Assembly (NCBI GenBank): GCA_965197455.1 | Contig: OZ240208.1 | Location: 930,001-994,000 of the forward strand | Direction: 5' to 3' | Length of the DNA: 64,000 nucleotides | From: JAGWBD01 sp965197455 | Lineage (GTDB): Bacteria > Chloroflexota > Anaerolineae > Aggregatilineales > Phototrophicaceae | In this document: positions 60,273 to 64,000 of the stretch, in pieces | Position numbering within the stretch: the first letter of the stretch is position 1 | Layout of the letters: each line of letters begins with the position of its first letter | Program-made: the position numbers and the translations under genes | Notes under the pieces: model-generated | What the model was told of the DNA's origin: nothing | What the model saw: the letters and a program-made list of their open reading frames with translations, nothing else | Databases searched by the model: none

Positions 60273-62392
60273 CCGGAAAGCGTTGCCCCGCCAGGCCTGT
60301 TCTGCCCAATGAAGTCCTGCGGATCAATGTAGTGCTGCATCAATGTGTGATGGTTGCGATTCGGCCAGTGCGTCGGCTGACGCTCCAGCGCCGAAGTCGT
60401 GCACAAGTCAAAGTGCAATTGTCGTTCGTGCCCCGGGCTCGCCTGCGCTGCGCTGGCAATTTGCTCGCCGCGACGCACCCTGGCTCCGATCTGTGGCTGG
60501 GCGTTTTCGATGTGTGAGTAACGGCTGGTGAGCACACGCCCGCTGCCAGCCAGTGGATCATGACGAATGATGATGACTTCGCCCCGTTGCGGCAGTTCGC
60601 CCGCGAAAACGACCAGGCCGCTGGCACAGGCGTAAACTGCCTGACGCCCACCTTCCTGCGGCAGGCCCAGGGTCACTCCTGGCAGATACGCCTCCGCCAT
60701 GCCACCGCGTTGTGCCAGCTGGCCAAATGAACCTCGATCCTGCCAGCTGCCCGGCCACAGCTGCGTGCCACGCCGCTCGAAAGCCGCGCCAACCGGCGCA
60801 TCATAGCCATCCGCCAAGGCTGCTGTGCCGCCAGGAATCGGGGAATCGCCACTGCGCAGTTCGCGCCAGCGCAGGGCATCGAAAGCGATTTCACGGTCGT
60901 CCTCACCAGTCAGATCAGTGACAAAAACGCTCCCCGCCTGACTCTCGCCAGGCTCAAAGGCATAGACTCCCAGGGTCACCCACTGGTTGCTGTAGCGCGA
61001 CTGGTCAACCTCAACCGTGACCAGCATTTCGGCGCCGCGTACGCCGTGTATCTGATATGAAGCATGTTGCGTGCTGGCGTGTTCGTCTGGCACAAAGACT
61101 GCCAGCTCGTAGCTACCGGCACGATGCAGGGCAGGTGTCCAATGCGCCCAGGAAGCGCTGCGACTGCCTTGCGTGGGGCGATACCAGGCAGGCCAGCCCA
61201 ACGCGCCGCGAAAGACCCCGAATGTCGCGCCGCCACTGTAGGCGCCTTTCGCAAACCCGGCATCGTGGGGCCGCACCAACGACAGGTCGCCATTCCCCTC
61301 CAGCGGAGTTTCCGGCTCGACCTCCTCCAGTTGAATACTGCGGTTGAGCGCACTGTACTGCGATGGCCCGATCACACCGATTCGCCACCAACTGACGCCT
61401 GGCGCCTTGTGGCGCTTCGTGGCAAGGGTATGCGCCATCCTGATTTCCCAGGCTTCCGAGTTCCCCTGCAACACCGGCACAATCGGCAAGCCGAAGTTGC
61501 CCCACACTTCCCAGGCTTCCTGCAGGGCTTCCTGCGGCAAATTGCCAAAGGTTACCCAATACACCTGGGGATGAATGCTGTCAATGTAGGGGCGCCACTC
61601 TTCTGGCCAGATGCGGTTGAAATGATGCCGTCGCGGATCCACCGACATGCCTATATGGAAATTGGCCGGCAGTTGCCGCCTGATGCGCAGCATGAAGGGG
61701 CGAATGCCTTCCCGGCCTGCAGACCAGAATCCGTCATAGGGTTCAACATCCAGGATGAGCGAGCGCACCCCTGGTCGCTGGCAGGCCTGAACGATCAAAT
61801 TGGTCTCGGCGACAATGTCCAGTCCGCGCGCCACACACCAGGCGTGAAAATTCATGCCATATCTTCCCAACGCGCTTACCCAGCGGTCAATGCGTTCCGG
61901 GCCGTCCAGCGCCAGATCGCGACTGCTGTCCCAATACCCCTGCCAGCGAGCGCCGCTTTGCTCCGTGCAGTCACTGGTTTTGACAAAGACTTCCGTCACC
62001 CGCGGAGCTGTCCGTTTCAGGCGCTGCGCCAACTCGTCAATGCTGTTGTCTGACAGCACATCCCCTTTCCAGTGCCACACGGCAACACGTTCGTCATAAG
62101 GCGTTTGCGCCTGCTCGGGCTGCTGGGGCAGGTCTTCGACCGGCTCGAAATCCACGATGAAGGTGGCCAGCCAGCCAGTTTTACGCCCCTGCTCTACCCA
62201 CACCCAGCCATTCTCTGTCCGCGTCTTCGGGTAGTAGCGCAGAACGCTATTGCCCATAATGTTGCCTGTATCACGATAGGGTTCGCCAGGGCCGTTGCGC
62301 AGGTTGGCCCAGGCGCCGGTTGTGTTGGCAATGGCGCTTTGTGGCGCGCCAGCATCTTCCGGTCTGGAAACCGGAGCAGGGACCGGACCCAT
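60269..62392 (-). CDS. Multidomain SH3 / TIM-barrel / beta-sandwich / M23-like protein
   Basis: About 707 residues; ATG at 62392 follows GGAGGAATTG, preferred over a GTG at 62443. Order: an SH3b-like domain (WANLRNGPGEPYRDTGNI), a TIM-barrel region reminiscent of glycoside hydrolases (YGMNFHAWCVARGLDIVAET, SLILDVEPYDGFW), a carbohydrate-binding or golvesin-like beta domain (SYELAVFVPDEHA), and a C-terminal LytM/M23 fold (ACASGLVVFAGELPQRG, SRYSHIENAQ, RQLHFDLCTT). The M23 part lacks the first His and Asp ligands, so it probably binds rather than cuts. No signal peptide is seen, which is odd for such a protein. Confidence 0.75.
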   Translation of the reverse strand: MGPVPAPVSRPEDAGAPQSAIANTTGAWANLRNGPGEPYRDTGNIMGNSVLRYYPKTRTENGWVWVEQGRKTGWLATFIVDFEPVEDLPQQPEQAQTPYDERVAVWHWKGDVLSDNSIDELAQRLKRTAPRVTEVFVKTSDCTEQSGARWQGYWDSSRDLALDGPERIDRWVSALGRYGMNFHAWCVARGLDIVAETNLIVQACQRPGVRSLILDVEPYDGFWSAGREGIRPFMLRIRRQLPANFHIGMSVDPRRHHFNRIWPEEWRPYIDSIHPQVYWVTFGNLPQEALQEAWEVWGNFGLPIVPVLQGNSEAWEIRMAHTLATKRHKAPGVSWWRIGVIGPSQYSALNRSIQLEEVEPETPLEGNGDLSLVRPHDAGFAKGAYSGGATFGVFRGALGWPAWYRPTQGSRSASWAHWTPALHRAGSYELAVFVPDEHASTQHASYQIHGVRGAEMLVTVEVDQSRYSNQWVTLGVYAFEPGESQAGSVFVTDLTGEDDREIAFDALRWRELRSGDSPIPGGTAALADGYDAPVGAAFERRGTQLWPGSWQDRGSFGQLAQRGGMAEAYLPGVTLGLPQEGGRQAVYACASGLVVFAGELPQRGEVIIIRHDPLAGSGRVLTSRYSHIENAQPQIGARVRRGEQIASAAQASPGHERQLHFDLCTTSALERQPTHWPNRNHHTLMQHYIDPQDFIGQNRPGGATLSG

Positions 62393-62443
62393 CAATTCCT
62401 CCGTTTCAGAAGCTAAAGAAAGCAGGCATCTGGATGCAGGCAC

Positions 62444-63496
62444 CTACCCGTTGATGACGCACACCTGACCCGTGCCCGGGACGACTTCTCCAATGATCCG
62501 GGCTACGTCACCGGCCTCCAGCAGCGAGTCCAGCAATGCCTGCGCCTGCTCCGGCGCTGCTGCCATCAGCAGACCGCCCGAAGTCTGTGGATCGTGCAGC
62601 ATGTTGGCTGCAACCGCATCCAGGCCCGGCGCAAGCGTTGTCCAGCGTCCGAAATACTCCTGATTGCGCGAAGTGCCGCCAGGCGCGTAACCCGCCAACG
62701 CACATTCATATGCTCCAGGCAACCAGCCCAGGGCAGCAAAGTCAATGACGAAATCCAGCGCAGCGCTGCGCAGCATCTCGTGCGCATGGCCTGCCAAACC
62801 AAATCCGGTAATGTCGGTCATGGCGTGTACCTCATGCGCGCGCGCCACCCGCGCTGCGTCACGGTTCAGGCGACTCATGCTCGCCACCGCCGCTGCAAGC
62901 TGGGCGGGATCGGATTGCTGCCGCTTCAGCGCAGTCGTCAGCAGACCGGTGCCCAGCGCTTTGGTGAGCAGGAGCCGGTCGCCAGGCCTGGCGCCGCCCT
63001 TGGTGAGCAGGTCCTGCGGCGCCACCAGGCCAGTGACAGCAAGCCCGTACTTCGGCTCATCGTCTGTGACCGTATGGCCGCCGGCGATCACTGCGCCCGC
63101 CTCCAGCACCTTCTCTGCGCCCCCGCGCAGTATCTCCGCCTGCACGTTTGCGTCCAGCGACTCCGGAAAGGCAACCAGGTTGAGCGCCAGGATGGCTTCG
63201 CCACCCACAGCGTAGACATCGCTGAGCGCATTGGCTGCCGCGATCGCGCCAAAGTCATAGGGGTCATCCACCACCGGAGGGAAGAAGTCCACCGTGGTCA
63301 CCAGCGCGCGCCCGTCGTCCAGGCGCCAGACAGCGGCGTCATCCGGTTCGTTCAGTCCGGCCAGCAGTTGTGGGTAGTTCTCACTTGCGAACAGCGTACG
63401 AAGTGGCTGCAAAACTTGCGCCAGGTCACCAGGACCACATTTCGACGCTCAGCCGGCGCTGCCCGCCAGGCTGGTCAGCCGTAATTCCTCGCTCAT
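62444..63496 (-). CDS. selD: Selenophosphate synthase with in-frame TGA (selenocysteine) at the catalytic position
   Basis: Reading through TGA at 63451-63449 gives a 350-residue SelD: MSEELRLTSLAGSAG, Sec16, ASKCGPGDLAQVLQPLRTLF and onward. Sec replaces the catalytic Cys (Cys17 in E. coli) and Lys19 matches its essential Lys. The body carries NEPDDAAVW, TTVDFFPPVVDDPYDFG and IAGGHTVTDDEPKYGLAVTG, all SelD hallmarks. A truncated frame starting at a TTG (63412) would lack the active site. It makes selenophosphate from selenide and ATP. A consensus-like promoter is at 63532-63560 and a possible SECIS lies after the TGA. Confidence 0.9.
63418..63448 (-). promoter_or_regulatory. Candidate bacterial SECIS element after the selD TGA
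   Basis: Immediately 3' of the TGA, GCGTC (63448-63444) can pair with GGCGC (63422-63418, one G-U), and inside it GGTC (63436-63433) pairs with GACC (63427-63424) around the loop CTGGT. Position and size suit a bacterial SECIS, though bulges are asymmetric and only folding or experiment would confirm it. Confidence 0.5.
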
Positions 63497-63531
63497 TTTC
63501 ATCCCCGTTTCCACTCTTGTCGGCTCATTCA

Positions 63532-63560
63532 AGTATAGGGAAAAGCCGGAATTCTGACAA
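63532..63560 (-). promoter_or_regulatory. Predicted promoter of selD
   Basis: On the minus strand TTGTCA (63560-63555) and TATACT (63537-63532) are separated by 17 bp; transcription would start near 63525. This supports translation starting at 63496, upstream of the TGA, rather than at the internal TTG. Confidence 0.75.
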
Positions 63561-63605
63561 GCAGCCTTGCCAGTTTCGTGACATTCGTCCAACAAAATCA
63601 AATGC

Positions 63606-63634
63606 TTGCGCAGGTGTAGCGACTGCGTTATGCT
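63606..63634 (+). promoter_or_regulatory. Predicted promoter of tRNA-Pro
   Basis: TTGCGC (63606-63611), 17-bp spacer, TATGCT (63629-63634). The predicted start is close to the tRNA 5' end at 63645. Confidence 0.6.
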
Positions 63635-63644
63635 GAAACGTATT

Positions 63645-63718
63645 CGGGGCGTGGCGCAGCCCGGTAGCGCGCTTGCATGGGGTGCAAGAGGCCCCCGGTT
63701 CGAATCCGGGCGCCCCGA
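63645..63718 (+). tRNA. tRNA-Pro (GGG anticodon)
   Basis: A 74-nt cloverleaf. Acceptor arms CGGGGCG and CGCCCCG pair perfectly. The anticodon arm is CTTGC, loop ATGGGGT, GCAAG, giving anticodon GGG. The T-arm contains GGTTCGAATCC. CCA is not encoded. Confidence 0.96.
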
Positions 63719-63823
63719 CTGGCCTGGCAGCAAAATTCATTTTCGCGGGAGCGGTCTTCCTGTCCAGGCTTTCACGCGAAGACCTTGTCCCTTTCGACAT
63801 AGGTGTTCACCAGGAGAGTAACA

Positions 63824-64000
63824 ATGAGACGGACATTGAGTTTTGCACTGACTTTACTGGCGCTGATCCTGCTGGCTGTGCCGGCCATGGCTCAGGAAGG
63901 TGGCATCATCGTTCGGGGCAACGCCGGTGGTGACCCTTCGGCGCTCGACCCTCTTATTTCAAATGATACGACGGCGGCAGACATTCAGGCGTTGCTCTTC
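63824..64000 (+). CDS. ABC importer substrate-binding protein, SBP_bac_5-like (5' part only)
   Basis: The first 59 codons are in the window. ATG at 63824 follows AGGAGAG. A signal peptide MRRTLSFALTLLALILLAVP ends at AMAQ, and the mature start EGGIIVRGNAGGDPSALDPL then ISNDTTAADIQALLF matches the N-terminus of peptide-type SBPs (expected NPxxSND-like motif). It lies about 105 bp after tRNA-Pro. The rest is outside the window. Confidence 0.82.
   Translation, partial: MRRTLSFALTLLALILLAVPAMAQEGGIIVRGNAGGDPSALDPLISNDTTAADIQALLF

Noticed and set aside
63410..63412. TTG at 63412 as the true selD start
   Set aside because: It would remove the catalytic residue and the conserved Lys, while the upstream frame has SelD sequence, a promoter and an ATG.
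1..64000. CRISPR arrays, IS elements, prophage, rRNA genes
   Set aside because: No regularly spaced repeats, transposase or integrase frames, phage structural genes or rRNA sequence were found.

Overview
The window reads as a chromosomal segment of a GC-rich member of the Chloroflexota (Anaerolineae/Caldilineae-like). This assignment is an inference. It rests on the many dipeptide- and sugar-type ABC importers with Sec or Tat signal peptides, the style of the SelD and M23-like proteins, and small conserved proteins (48644-49015, 51678-51947) of a kind I associate with that phylum. There is no rRNA, CRISPR array, IS element or phage module. Most genes have AGGAG-type ribosome sites, and several promoters share a TATACT -10 box.

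Layout. 1-4163 (minus): dipeptide-type importer (SBP, DppB, start of DppC) with a fused remnant of a tandem SBP-permease duplication between SBP and DppB. 4182-13965 (minus): packed run of a MEMO-like protein, MFS transporter, BNR-repeat protein, FG-GAP/ASPIC protein, SDR, ketopantoate-reductase-like protein and M14 carboxypeptidase. 14035-18730: a circularly permuted SBP with promoter and terminator, a sugar isomerase, and a DppBC pair on the opposite strand. 18855-31663: a catabolic island with PhyH oxygenase, TIM-barrel isomerase, creatininase, M20 hydrolase, E1 alpha, E1 beta, a stand-alone lipoyl protein, two SDRs, an amidohydrolase, and an SBP-DppC-DppB importer. 31660-38422 (minus): a GntR-controlled sugar importer with a GH42 glycosidase. 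38510-43847: a lower-GC six-hairpin glycosidase divergent from a second sugar importer. 43900-53079: tRNA-Asp, ModAB, a DnaQ/DinG helicase, a Cys-rich protein, polyprenyl synthase, NnrDE, a membrane protein, an SRPBCC protein and tRNA-His. 53140-59858 (minus): the SUF Fe-S operon sufC-sufB-sufD-(GH32)-sufU-Rieske-GDPD, with single-base frameshifts in sufB and sufD, no sufS, and a secreted GH32 where sufS would be expected. 59881-64000: a MIP18/SufT-like gene, an SH3/TIM-barrel/M23-like protein, selD with an in-frame TGA at the catalytic position, tRNA-Pro and the start of another SBP.

The picture is an organoheterotroph importing peptides and sugars and degrading plant- or algal-type glycans and N-containing small molecules. 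Several importers are present, but no transport ATPase is encoded here; the only ABC ATPase is SufC. The strongest unusual observations are the selenocysteine-type selD, the permuted SBP, the E1-E1-lipoyl cluster without E2, the SUF operon with GH32 in the sufS position, and the fused duplication remnant at 1805-2288.
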